Of a stretch of 41,567 nucleotides of DNA, positions 17,039-24,090 are shown in pieces. The notes under the pieces are model-generated. The model had not been told where the DNA came from. It saw nothing but the letters and a program-made list of their open reading frames with translations, and ran no database searches. The position numbers and the translations under genes were made by a program. The DNA lies in assembly GCF_000513195.1 (NCBI RefSeq), contig NZ_CBVI010000018.1:1-41567 (forward strand). The letters run 5' to 3'. Within the stretch, counting starts at the first letter, position 1. Every line of letters starts with the position of its first letter. The DNA is from Bacteroides timonensis (GTDB taxonomy: Bacteria > Bacteroidota > Bacteroidia > Bacteroidales > Bacteroidaceae).

Positions 17039-18097
17039 ATGAAGAAGGTATTATTTTCGTTAGTTATGGCTTGTGTTGCGATAAGCAGCGCAAAAGCGCA
17101 GGATGTCCTTTTGGCAACATTGCAAAAAGGAGAAACTACACAGTATTTCTATGGCTCGGATGCTTTTAAAGAAGCAATGGAAGCAGCAGAGAATGGGAAC
17201 ACCATTACATTGGGAGCAGGCACATATAATGCTATAGACATCACAAAGGCAGTGTCTATCTATGGTAATGGATATGAGATGAGAGCAGATACTACATCGC
17301 AAAAAGAAGGGAATATGGCATTTCCCACCCGAATAGCGGGAGATTTTGCAATAGCACTTGAAGCTGTAAATGACACACCGGCTAAAGGGTTATATATAGA
17401 AGGTATTTATTCTGCAGACCGTGTCAGAATAACCAAGCATTTGTCTACGGCATCGTTCGTAAAGTGCAGATTCTACAAATTGACCTTTTGGGATGCGGAA
17501 AATAAGAATATGACAACATCTGATGGGGTATCTATTATTCATTGCCGGGTTGCTAATTGGCTGGAACCGGGAGATTCACAGAATATGGTGGTTAGTAACA
17601 GTATCATTAGCTATCTGGGAAGTAATGCAGCAACATCTTCAATATTGTTGCAGAATAATGTCATTGACTGCCCTACGGATAGTTTTATTGGAACATTTAG
17701 GAATAACATTATATATAGAGTGGATCGGTATAAAGGTTTTGAAAGCGCCCCTGCTGACCATCCAAGATTGTTAAAATCGGAATGTACTGCGTATAATAAT
17801 CTATTTAACTACGACGCTCTCGAGAATGTCGTTGTACAAAGCTCTAATTATCGTGTTACTTTTTATGGCTTTTTCGTTTCTGATTATAATGATGCATCTC
17901 AATATACCCTCCCCGACGAATGGTTAACCCAATATATCGGTACAGACGGCACTCAAGTCGGGATATATGGCGGCAGCAGCCCTTTCAATACCATCCTTAC
18001 CATCCCCACCATTGTATCAAAGGACATTGCCCCCCAAACAGAGAATGGAAAACTGAAAGTCAGTATTACTGTAAAAGCAGGAGATAATACACTATAA
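17039..18097 (+). CDS. Secreted parallel beta-helix-like protein
   Basis: 352 aa from ATG 17039. An ATG three codons earlier (17030) is also possible, but the second gives the better signal peptide (MKKVLFSLVMACVAISSAKA). The N-terminus of the mature protein has ITLGAGTYNAIDITKAVSIYGNG, typical in pattern of pectate-lyase-fold proteins, followed by short strand repeats with Asn ladders (MVVSNSIISYLGS, ILLQNNVIDCP, FRNNIIYR). No catalytic set can be identified, so enzymatic function should not be assumed. It ends 5 bp before the next gene, so the two are almost certainly co-transcribed. Confidence 0.75.
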   Translation: MKKVLFSLVMACVAISSAKAQDVLLATLQKGETTQYFYGSDAFKEAMEAAENGNTITLGAGTYNAIDITKAVSIYGNGYEMRADTTSQKEGNMAFPTRIAGDFAIALEAVNDTPAKGLYIEGIYSADRVRITKHLSTASFVKCRFYKLTFWDAENKNMTTSDGVSIIHCRVANWLEPGDSQNMVVSNSIISYLGSNAATSSILLQNNVIDCPTDSFIGTFRNNIIYRVDRYKGFESAPADHPRLLKSECTAYNNLFNYDALENVVVQSSNYRVTFYGFFVSDYNDASQYTLPDEWLTQYIGTDGTQVGIYGGSSPFNTILTIPTIVSKDIAPQTENGKLKVSITVKAGDNTL

Positions 18098-18102
18098 AAG
18101 AC

Positions 18103-21015
18103 ATGAGAAGAATAACTTATATACTATCCTTACTCCTTTTGTCTACACTGGCTAAAGGACAAAGTCTGGTAGGATATGAGTACTGGTTCGATACTGACTA
18201 TCCATCGAAAGTGTATACTGCCCATACCCAAGAACAGATCTCTTTCGAAGCAGATGTATCCACATTCAATCAAGGACTACACTATATCACCTTCCGTGCA
18301 AAAGACAGCGAAGGGAAGTGGAGTCCTCCTTTAACCCAGTATTTCTATCGTACCAGTACGGACAACGGAGCGGATAATGCCCTGAACAGTTATGAGTACT
18401 GGATTGATAAAGATGTGGCAAATAAGAAAACAACAGAAAGCGCCAACGGTACAATCATGCTCGATTTAGATGTCGCTACTTTGGAGCAAGGCGTACATTA
18501 TCTGAACTTCAGAGCAAAAGACAAACTCGGAAACTGGAGTAGTCTGTTGACGCAATACTTTTATCGCACCAGCACGGATAACGGAGCGGATAATGCCCTG
18601 AGCAGTTATGAATACTGGATTGATAAAAACGTGACGAATAAGAAATCCGCAGAAAGCAGCAACGGAATGATTGCGCTCGATTTAGACGTGTCCGACTTAT
18701 CACAAGGTGTACATTACCTGAACTTCAGAGCGAAAGATAAACTCGGAAACTGGAGTAACCTATTGACGCAATACTTCTATCGTACCAGTACGAACAACGG
18801 GGCAGATAATGCCCTGAACAGTTATGAGTACTGGATTGACAAAGATGTGACAAATAAGAAAACAACAGAAAGCGACAACGGTACAATCATACTTGATTTA
18901 GATGTCGCTACTTTGGAGCAAGGCGTGCACTATCTGAACTTCAGAGCAAAAGACAAACTCGGAAACTGGAGTAGTCTGTTGACACAATACTTTGTATGTC
19001 CATCAGAAAACATAGCAGAAGGCAAGATCAGCGACTATGCTTATTGGCTAAACGATGACTTGAACACGTTACAGACCGGAAACCTCACACCAACAGAAGT
19101 CCTCCAATGGGATGGCTTCCTCCTTGACATACCGGAAGCCATCATCCCGAAAACGATGCCGGAAAGCATTCAACTGACAGGCACAAGCAAAGAAAACGGA
19201 ACAGCAACATTCTCCTGGACAAACGATGTACAATTAAACCTTCAGTTTAAGGATGAAGCGGAACGATGGAGTGTCGCCTCTATCGACACCTTTGCACATA
19301 CCAGCAAGCAAACGATAGACACCAAACCGTTGACCCTGAATAAAGGAAATAGCTTTCAAAAGCCTGCAAGCCGAACATTAGATGCCATTAGCATTGATAT
19401 CAACAAAGAAGATTCCGTCTATTGGAAAGCGGATCAACCCTGTATCCTTTCTATCTTCAACCCGAAAAACGAGTTGGTATATACTCTCAGTGGCAGCGAC
19501 ATATTAACAGGTAAAAAAGTGAAGACCGAAGAAAAAGGCACGTACTATGCCCTGTTGCACGATGCGACCCATGACGAGACCTACAACAAGGATGCGATCA
19601 TCATCATCTGCATCGGGCAAAACACCTCCGACACCATTCATGTGGAACCTGCCGGCACTCTTCCCGAACTGGCAGGCGACAAGGAAGCTATCGTCAATCT
19701 GACACTTACCGGCTATCTCAACGGAACCGATATCAAGTTCATTCGCAGCCTGACGAACCTGCAACGACTCGATATAGGCGGAGCACGTATAGTAGAAGGC
19801 GGGGATGAATATTATGAGAAATACCTCACCGCTGATGATGTCACCGGAGACTATATGTTCTATAACTTGCCCAACCTGACACGGCTCGTACTCTCCAATC
19901 AGACGACAGAGATTGCCCCAGCAGCTTTAAACAGTTGTACCGGACTGACTGAAATGAAAATTCCTGCCAGTGTGAAGTCCGTAGGGAAAGCCGTATTCAA
20001 TGGCTGCAGCCAATTGCTGCTAATAGACTGGAATGCGCAAGCAACTATCACAGCCGAGAGTTTCGACACACCTGCCAAGATGGGCAATCTGCTTATATTT
20101 GCACCGGAAGGAACAGAATGCACATATGAAGGAAATGTAGTTATCGGCGGTATAGCCGAAAAGATTACTTTAGCTCACGGCAAAGGTTTCCGTGCCCCGC
20201 AACCGTTTAAGGCAAAAGACATTACCTATAAACGTAACTTCAGCATGCATTCCGGCAATAAGATAGATGCAGCCGGTTGGGAAGCAATCGTATTGCCGTT
20301 CAGTGTACAAACTTTCAGCAACGAGAAGAAAGGGGAACTGGCACCTTTCAACAGTGGCAAGGAAGGAGTTAAACCTTTCTGGCTGGCGGAAATGACCACT
20401 GACGGTTTCCAGCACACCACTGCCATGAAAGCAAATACCCCTTATATCATCTCCATGCCCAACAGCGATTCGTATGAAGATGAGTTCAACATCAGCGGAG
20501 AAGTACTCTTCCATGCCGAAGATACGGAAGGGGTAGAGGTAAAAGCAACCTCCAACAAAGAGCTTGTACGCATAGAAGGAAGCAACCGGATTATGGTTCC
20601 AGTTTATGAAACGGTATTCAAGCATGACACAGTGTATGCCATCAACTCGGCTACGTATGAGAATATCGCCCCGGGCGGCGCATTTGTCCGTAATTCGCGC
20701 GATGTGCAACCCTTCGAAGCTTATCTGATTAGCAAAGAGGCAATAGTCAACGCACCGAAACTTTACAGTATCGGAGGAATAGGAGGAGAAATCACCGGCA
20801 TAGAAGCACTACCTTCCGACGCATGGAATGGAATAGAAATCTATGTCCGATATGGTGTTCTTTACATCAAGAACGACCGCGAGCGTACGCTTTCCATTTA
20901 CGACACAGCCGGACACATGGTACGTCAGGTTGAAGTACAGGAAGGTACCACCGCTGTCACCGGACTGGAAAAAGGCATCTATCTGCTGGCAAGAAAAAAG
21001 ATTCTGGTTCAATAA
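18103..21015 (+). CDS. Secreted repeat protein with LRR cap and T9SS-like tail
   Basis: 970 aa with a signal peptide ending AKG near residue 19. It has four tandem 72-residue repeats starting at about residues 25, 97, 169 and 241, with the pattern SYEYWIDKDVxNKK...VHYLNFRAKDKLGNWS. The last three are nearly identical. Then come a mixed beta region, a BspA-type cap and short LRR section (about 525-690, LTLTGYLNGTDIKFIRSL), a beta region with AIVLPFSV (about 728) matching the WQFITLPFDV module of the first protein, and a type A sorting-like tail (about 910-970, ending KGIYLLARKKILVQ). It is the last gene of the cluster and is followed by a terminator. Role inferred: surface-anchored or secreted adhesin. 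Confidence 0.85.
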   Translation: MRRITYILSLLLLSTLAKGQSLVGYEYWFDTDYPSKVYTAHTQEQISFEADVSTFNQGLHYITFRAKDSEGKWSPPLTQYFYRTSTDNGADNALNSYEYWIDKDVANKKTTESANGTIMLDLDVATLEQGVHYLNFRAKDKLGNWSSLLTQYFYRTSTDNGADNALSSYEYWIDKNVTNKKSAESSNGMIALDLDVSDLSQGVHYLNFRAKDKLGNWSNLLTQYFYRTSTNNGADNALNSYEYWIDKDVTNKKTTESDNGTIILDLDVATLEQGVHYLNFRAKDKLGNWSSLLTQYFVCPSENIAEGKISDYAYWLNDDLNTLQTGNLTPTEVLQWDGFLLDIPEAIIPKTMPESIQLTGTSKENGTATFSWTNDVQLNLQFKDEAERWSVASIDTFAHTSKQTIDTKPLTLNKGNSFQKPASRTLDAISIDINKEDSVYWKADQPCILSIFNPKNELVYTLSGSDILTGKKVKTEEKGTYYALLHDATHDETYNKDAIIIICIGQNTSDTIHVEPAGTLPELAGDKEAIVNLTLTGYLNGTDIKFIRSLTNLQRLDIGGARIVEGGDEYYEKYLTADDVTGDYMFYNLPNLTRLVLSNQTTEIAPAALNSCTGLTEMKIPASVKSVGKAVFNGCSQLLLIDWNAQATITAESFDTPAKMGNLLIFAPEGTECTYEGNVVIGGIAEKITLAHGKGFRAPQPFKAKDITYKRNFSMHSGNKIDAAGWEAIVLPFSVQTFSNEKKGELAPFNSGKEGVKPFWLAEMTTDGFQHTTAMKANTPYIISMPNSDSYEDEFNISGEVLFHAEDTEGVEVKATSNKELVRIEGSNRIMVPVYETVFKHDTVYAINSATYENIAPGGAFVRNSRDVQPFEAYLISKEAIVNAPKLYSIGGIGGEITGIEALPSDAWNGIEIYVRYGVLYIKNDRERTLSIYDTAGHMVRQVEVQEGTTAVTGLEKGIYLLARKKILVQ
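18175..18993 (+). repeat. 216-bp in-frame tandem repeats, four units
   Basis: Units start at 18175, 18391, 18607 and 18823, exactly 216 bp (72 codons) apart. Unit 1 is diverged. Units 2-4 share long identical stretches such as the GATAATGCCCTGA segments and differ at scattered, often synonymous positions. A degenerate fifth start (YAYW) lies at 19036. Confidence 0.9.
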
Positions 21016-21036
21016 GTAAATTGTTTGTAATTTGAG

Positions 21037-21080
21037 AAAAGGTCCTACACCCTGATAAAATGAGTGATAGGACCTTTCTT
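21037..21080 (+). terminator. Intrinsic terminator after the four-gene cluster
   Basis: AAAGGTCCTA (21038-21047) pairs perfectly with TAGGACCTTT (21068-21077), followed by CTT. It begins 22 bp after the stop of the repeat protein. Confidence 0.75.
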
Positions 21081-21116
21081 CTAAATCACTATAACAGTAT
21101 TTATCTCTGCCAATGA

Positions 21117-21146
21117 TTGACATATCAATAACATTTAGTACATTTA
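21117..21146 (+). promoter_or_regulatory. Promoter copy A, ahead of the MNT relic
   Basis: TTG at 21117-21119, 19 bp, then TACATTTA at 21139-21146 (last base deviates from TAnnTTTG). The surrounding 21100-21153 is about 80% identical by eye to 21538-21591. Confidence 0.55.
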
Positions 21147-21163
21147 CAAAAAGCCGTTTTTCT

Positions 21164-21390
21164 ATGAAACAAGTTATCGTCAATAAGTTAAAAGTTTTTT
21201 TAAGCTACAACCTATCGAGAAAGCATGGGTATTCGGCTCTTACTCTCGCGGCGAAGAAACACATGAAAGTGATATTGAAAGAAAAGTATTACATAAAGAT
21301 ATAGACTTAGTAGAAGAAGGGCAATTAAAAGATTTTGCCAAGGATAGTGCAGAACGAGATAAAATATTAATCTATGAGAGAAAAGCCTAA
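21164..21390 (+). pseudogene. Decayed MNT-domain nucleotidyltransferase (antitoxin-type)
   Basis: From ATG 21164 the frame reads MKQVIVNKLKVF and then leaves frame at a seven-T run (21195-21201). From 21205 another frame reads LQPIEKAWVFGSYSRGEETH followed by ESDI, the classic minimal nucleotidyltransferase motif GSxxRGE...SD. It then jumps directly to KDIDLVEEGQLKDFAKDSAE and ends ILIYERKA with a stop at 21388. In intact relatives about 35-40 residues separate SDID from the DLVEEG segment; here they and the second catalytic Asp are missing. So it carries a frameshift and an internal deletion. Intact MNT proteins of this type neutralise HEPN ribonuclease toxins. The 17-bp overlap with the HEPN remnant preserves the usual gene order. 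Confidence 0.8.
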
Positions 21391-21499
21391 AGATAAAGGA
21401 CGATTATTGCAAAAGTGTAATGGGAAGCAGTCATATATATGCGGCACGTCCTCGTACATGGATATTATCAGAATAGAAATATATCTCAAAGAACTATAA
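21374..21499 (+). pseudogene. Decayed HEPN (DUF86-like) toxin gene
   Basis: ATG 21374 lies inside the end of the MNT remnant. The frame starts MREKPKDKGRLLQK, matching the usual beginning of DUF86/HEPN proteins (M-R-x-K-x-K-D-x-x-R-L). It ends DIIRIEIYLKEL, similar to their C-terminal helix, but has only 41 residues instead of about 110-115. The central part, including the expected RxxxxH ribonuclease motif, is gone. Identification rests on the N-terminus and the arrangement; the C-terminal match is weaker. Confidence 0.65.
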
Positions 21500-21556
21500 T
21501 CAGTAGTATTTAAGCTTACATTAGGCTTAGTGATTGATTTTATCTTCTACCATTTA

Positions 21557-21586
21557 TTGCCATACCAATAACATTCAGTACATTTG
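21557..21586 (+). promoter_or_regulatory. Promoter copy B, for the AlbA_2 regulator
   Basis: TTG at 21557-21559, 19 bp, then TACATTTG (21579-21586), a perfect -7 box. It would give a leader of about 15 nt to ATG 21608. It is a duplicate of the segment at 21100-21153. Confidence 0.7.
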
Positions 21587-21607
21587 CAGAAATACAGGTG
21601 ACTTAAT

Positions 21608-23266
21608 ATGGCTTTACCAATAAATATAGAAGACTTAATAAAAGGCAACACCGTTGAATGGGAACGAATTGAATTCAAATCCGGTTGGAATCCGGAAACG
21701 ATCATCCATACTTTGTGTGCTTTTGCCAATGATCTCCATAACTGGGGAGGGGGATATATAACCATCGGAATCAATGAAAATAATGGTAAGCCGGAATTAC
21801 CTCCCATTGGATTAAATGAAAACTGTTTAGATAAATTGCAAAAGGAGATCATTAACATAGGTTACCAAATACAACCTAACTACTTTCCAATCATCCAACC
21901 CTATATTCTGCAGGGTAAACACATTTTAGTGCTTTGGTGCCCTGCAGGAGATAACCGTATGTATACTGCCCCAGTAACGCTTGGTTCAAAAGCGCAACGG
22001 CAACCTTATATACGTGTAGGTAGTGAGAGTATTATAGCCAAAGATGAAAACCTGCGTCAACTGCTAGAACAAACTGCACATATTCCATTCGACGACCGCA
22101 TTAATCACCAAGCTAAAATCGATGATTTTGATTTAAGTCTTATTCAAGCTCATTTACAAGAAATCAAAAGTGACTTATATGCCGAAAGTACCAGAATGCC
22201 ACTAGTAGATTTGGCAAAAGCAATGTATATAGCAAAAGGTCCGGAAGAAGATTTACGTCCGGTAAACGTTGGGTTACTATTCTTCTCAAAAAATCCCGAG
22301 AAATTCTTTCCCCGTTCATGGATTGAATTGGTATGGCATAAAGATGGATCGGGACAACTATTTGAAGAATATTACTTCAAAGGATGCATACAAAAGCAAT
22401 TAAGAAATGTTCTGGACTTTATTCGCACTAATATCATCGCTGAAAAAGTTATCAAGCAAAAAAACAAGGCAGAGGCATTAAGATTCTATAATTTTCCCTA
22501 TGTAGCTATAGAAGAGGCCTTATCAAATGCAATATATCACAAAAGTTATGAACGACAATCTCCAATAGAAATACAAATATGGCCAGATAAAATAGAAATA
22601 CTAAGTTTTCCAGGTCCTGTTCCCCCAGTAGACTTTAAAGTATTGAAAACCAAACGTCGCATTGTGGCTCGTGAATATAGGAATAGACGTATCGGTGATT
22701 TTCTGAAAGAATTACAACTAACTGAAGGGAGAGGGACTGGTTTTCCTGCAATATACGGCGCATTAGAAGCCAATGGCTCACCTAAGCCTATTTTTGAAAC
22801 AGATGATATCAGTAGCTATTTTCTGGCAATCATCCCTGCTCATTCTTTAGCGGACAAGATATTTACAAAACCAAGTGCCGATATAGATATTAAGCTAACC
22901 TTTAGCAATATAAATGACCTTATTGACTTTGCAAATCAAGTTAGCGACCAAGTTAGCGACCAAGTTAGCGACCAAGTTAGCGACCAAGTTAGCGACCAAG
23001 TTAGCGACATACTAAATAAAGAAATTCATGGTAGAGTTAAAGAAATGTTAGTGCTCCTGCAGCAAAGAATTCCCCGAACCGAGCTTTTCGAAAAAATGGG
23101 ATTAAAAAACCATTCTGATAATAGAGCCAGATACTTAGATCCGCTACTTGCACTGGGCTGGGTAGAAATGGAATTCCCAAATAGAAGAACAAGTCCTAAA
23201 CAAACGTATAAAATATCTGGGCCAGGTGAGCGAATTCTCTTATTATTAGATGGAAGATCAAATTAA
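21608..23266 (+). CDS. AlbA_2 (Schlafen-like) / HATPase_c_4 putative transcriptional regulator
   Basis: 552 aa, cytoplasmic (no signal). Residues about 12-130 fit AlbA_2, with WERIEFKSGW, then CAFANDLHNWGGGYITIGI. Residues about 275-400 fit the HATPase_c_4 domain (EEALSNAIYHKSY, then the IEILSFPGPVPP and GRGTGFPAIYGAL motifs). A linker of six QVSD units spans 444-467. The last 80 residues look like a winged helix (RTELFEKMGLKNHSDNRARY, LDPLLALGW). These proteins are annotated as ATP-dependent DNA helicase or transcription-regulator-like, and some accompany defence systems; the biochemical role is not established. It stands directly behind the MNT-HEPN relic with a copy of the same promoter. 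Confidence 0.85.
   Translation: MALPINIEDLIKGNTVEWERIEFKSGWNPETIIHTLCAFANDLHNWGGGYITIGINENNGKPELPPIGLNENCLDKLQKEIINIGYQIQPNYFPIIQPYILQGKHILVLWCPAGDNRMYTAPVTLGSKAQRQPYIRVGSESIIAKDENLRQLLEQTAHIPFDDRINHQAKIDDFDLSLIQAHLQEIKSDLYAESTRMPLVDLAKAMYIAKGPEEDLRPVNVGLLFFSKNPEKFFPRSWIELVWHKDGSGQLFEEYYFKGCIQKQLRNVLDFIRTNIIAEKVIKQKNKAEALRFYNFPYVAIEEALSNAIYHKSYERQSPIEIQIWPDKIEILSFPGPVPPVDFKVLKTKRRIVAREYRNRRIGDFLKELQLTEGRGTGFPAIYGALEANGSPKPIFETDDISSYFLAIIPAHSLADKIFTKPSADIDIKLTFSNINDLIDFANQVSDQVSDQVSDQVSDQVSDQVSDILNKEIHGRVKEMLVLLQQRIPRTELFEKMGLKNHSDNRARYLDPLLALGWVEMEFPNRRTSPKQTYKISGPGERILLLLDGRSN
22937..23008 (+). repeat. Perfect 12-bp minisatellite, six copies, in frame
   Basis: CAAGTTAGCGAC is repeated six times without a mismatch, encoding QVSD six times in the linker between the ATPase-like domain and the winged helix. 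Because 12 is a multiple of three, gain or loss of units changes linker length without breaking the frame. Confidence 0.95.
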
Positions 23267-23407
23267 TTTCCAGAACCTTAAGATAGAGCCCCGTCCCAAC
23301 GGATTGTAAATCTGATTGAGTGGCGTATCAAGTATACTCGATAAAGGTATCAATTAAAAATCAGTAGTTCAGTAATACATCATTCTAAACCTAATATTTA
23401 ACCATTT

Positions 23408-23935
23408 ATGGAACATCCCCTATCCCAATTCAAATACTGCCCCAAGTGTGGCTCCGCACATTTTGATATCAACAATGAAAAGTCCAAACGCTGTGCCGAC
23501 TGTGGATTCGTCTATTATTTCAACCCATCCGCTGCCACCGTGGCACTGATAATGAATGAACGGAACGAACTGTTGGTATGCCGCCGTGCCAAAGACCCCG
23601 CCAAAGGAACACTGGATTTGCCTGGTGGTTTCATCGACATGGCGGAAACCGGAGAAGAAGGAGTTACGCGTGAAGTAAAAGAAGAGACAGGAATGGAAGT
23701 GGAAAAGGCGGAATATCTCTTTTCCTTGCCTAATATATATGTGTATTCCGGTTTTACTGTCCACACACTGGATCAGTTTTTCCGGTGCTCAGTCACCGAT
23801 ACATTGCATTACAAAGCCATGGATGACGCGGCAGATGTTTTTTTCCTGCCGCTAAAAGATATACATACAGAAGATTTCGGACTAGGTTCAATCCGGAAAG
23901 GATTAGAAATATTCCTGAAAGAAAAGGAAAAATGA
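23408..23935 (+). CDS. Nudix hydrolase with N-terminal zinc ribbon
   Basis: 175 aa. Cys pairs at residues 11/14 and 29/32 form a zinc ribbon like that of NADH-pyrophosphatase relatives. The Nudix box is complete at 74-96 (G, five residues, E, seven residues, REVKEETGM), so metal-dependent cleavage of a nucleoside diphosphate linked to another group is expected; the substrate is unknown. Length is typical of small Nudix enzymes rather than full NudC (about 260 aa). It is flanked by non-coding sequence on both sides and probably monocistronic. Confidence 0.9.
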   Translation: MEHPLSQFKYCPKCGSAHFDINNEKSKRCADCGFVYYFNPSAATVALIMNERNELLVCRRAKDPAKGTLDLPGGFIDMAETGEEGVTREVKEETGMEVEKAEYLFSLPNIYVYSGFTVHTLDQFFRCSVTDTLHYKAMDDAADVFFLPLKDIHTEDFGLGSIRKGLEIFLKEKEK

Positions 23936-23955
23936 CTCAAATAAGAAGTTTTTTT

Positions 23956-23991
23956 TCTCCTATTGGCAAAAAATATTTCCCCAATAGGAGA
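23956..23991. terminator. Hairpin after the Nudix gene, possible terminator
   Basis: TCTCCTATTGG (23956-23966) pairs perfectly with CCAATAGGAGA (23981-23991), extended by T and A runs outside the stem. There is no 3' U-tract on the plus strand, so termination is likely but not certain. Confidence 0.5.
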
Positions 23992-24065
23992 ATAAAAAGA
24001 TGCTATTTATTTCTCACCATTCCTAAAAAAGCCAAACAAGTGTAACAAATTCGACTTAAAACCCG

Positions 24066-24073
24066 TACTTTTG
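24066..24073 (+). promoter_or_regulatory. -7 box ahead of the TPR gene
   Basis: TACTTTTG matches TAnnTTTG. No TTG at the right spacing (TGT at about 24041). The implied leader is only about 10 nt before ATG 24091. Confidence 0.45.
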
Positions 24074-24090
24074 TAAAAACGCGTTGCATT

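Noticed and set aside
13869..23282. The 15-mer TTCCAGAACCTTAAG occurs both in the attenuator (13869) and after the AlbA_2 gene (23268).
   Set aside because: In 41.5 kb about one chance pair of identical 15-mers is expected, and the flanks diverge at once, so it is not evidence for a shared element.
23285..23330. tRNA-Tyr-like or REP-like segment around GATTGTAAATC.
   Set aside because: Only a short anticodon-arm-like dyad is present. No acceptor stem or T-loop, and no transposase nearby, so neither call is supported.
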